A stretch of DNA of 7,151 nucleotides. It comes from JBHEPS01 sp046261635. GTDB lineage: Bacteria > Acidobacteriota > Thermoanaerobaculia > Gp7-AA8. The notes under the pieces are model-generated. The model did not search any database and was not told the DNA's origin. It saw only the letters and a list, made by a program, of their open reading frames with translations. Positions 6,846 through 7,151 of this stretch are shown here, one piece after another. How positions within the stretch are numbered: position 1 is the stretch's first letter; the number at the start of each line of letters is the position of its first letter. The stretch is taken from the NCBI GenBank assembly GCA_046261635.1, contig JBHEOL010000020.1, positions 1 through 7,151 on the forward strand, read 5' to 3'. The position numbers and the translations under genes are program-made.

Positions 6846-7151
6846 TCATTTCTTCGTCGATTTTCGAGCTTTGATCTTCGTTGCTTCCAGTTGGAGGGTC
6901 ACCTCGGCGAGCTGTTTCTCGAGCTGCTCGATCCGGGCGCGATCCTCCAGGCGCTCGGCGGATTCCTGCAGCTCGGCGGCCATCCTCTCCTCGGAGGCCT
7001 CCCCACGCCCCTGCTCCCCCTGCTCGATCGCCGCGACCCGTTTCTCCAGGGCCGCGCGCTCCCGCTGTTCGATCCGGAAGAGGGCGAACGCCGCGGCCGC
7101 GGCGGCGTCCGTCCGCGGATAGTTCTCGAGGACCTCGAGAAACTTCCCCCG
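6846..7151 (-). CDS. Partial TPR-like / coiled-coil protein (5' end outside window)
   Basis: An open frame enters from the right edge with no start codon in the window and ends at TGA (6848-6846), giving 101 C-terminal residues. Residues 4-25 (FLEVLENYPRTDAAA...FALFR) have the YP-x3-A-x3-A look of a TPR-type helical repeat. Residues 26-88 are a long charged heptad-rich helix (RIEQRERAALEKRVAAIEQ, RARIEQLEKQLAEVTLQLE), a likely coiled coil. The tail is Lys-rich (KIKARKSTKK). GC-rich third positions and conservative charge patterning support real coding; the opposite-strand open frame here is a shadow. Function is unknown; the complete protein could be an envelope or scaffold protein of the tetratricopeptide type, which is only a guess. 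Confidence 0.75.
   Translation of the reverse strand, partial: RGKFLEVLENYPRTDAAAAAAFALFRIEQRERAALEKRVAAIEQGEQGRGEASEERMAAELQESAERLEDRARIEQLEKQLAEVTLQLEATKIKARKSTKK

Overview
This is a GC-rich bacterial chromosome segment made mostly of housekeeping genes. Gene content, split carboxylase subunits, several apparently leaderless genes and dense palindromic repeats between genes fit a lineage such as Acidobacteriota. That assignment is an inference from style; no marker in the window fixes the taxon.

Plus strand, 1-2759: a G-rich heptad-repeat tract (1-29, with a G-rich tail to 62) precedes a diguanylate cyclase with a GAF-like middle region (147-1400). Triose-phosphate isomerase (tpiA, 1402-2145) follows one base later. 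A heptad repeat in inverted orientation (2142-2276) separates tpiA from secG (TTG start at 2347). A complete tRNA-Leu(GAG) with encoded CCA (2675-2759) follows secG, and a strong hairpin (2761-2788) ends that unit.

Plus strand, 2857-5870: a small unknown helical protein (2857-3183), a biotin carboxylase (3204-4700), a biotin carboxyl carrier protein (4697-5194), a 6-pyruvoyl-tetrahydropterin-synthase-family enzyme (5191-5628) and an 81-residue unknown protein (5625-5870). The last four are joined by three successive 4-base ATGA overlaps, so they are almost certainly one translationally coupled operon. The two carboxylase subunits would form the biotin half of an acetyl-, propionyl- or related acyl-CoA carboxylase; no carboxyltransferase gene is visible here.

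Minus strand, 5941-7151: a truncated TPR/coiled-coil protein (runs off the right edge, ends at 6846), acylphosphatase (acyP, start probably 6746) and adenine phosphoribosyltransferase (apt, 6471-5941). acyP and apt share one base at TGATG. This strand converges on the plus-strand operon at a near-perfect 24-bp inverted repeat (5871-5942).

The most notable non-coding content is (i) three families of repetitive palindromic or G-rich elements that sit exactly against, or supply, stop codons, and (ii) -10-like hexamers only 5-12 bases before start codons at four genes, which suggests leaderless or nearly leaderless transcription. I see no convincing novel multi-gene system; the coding content is ordinary metabolism and signalling.
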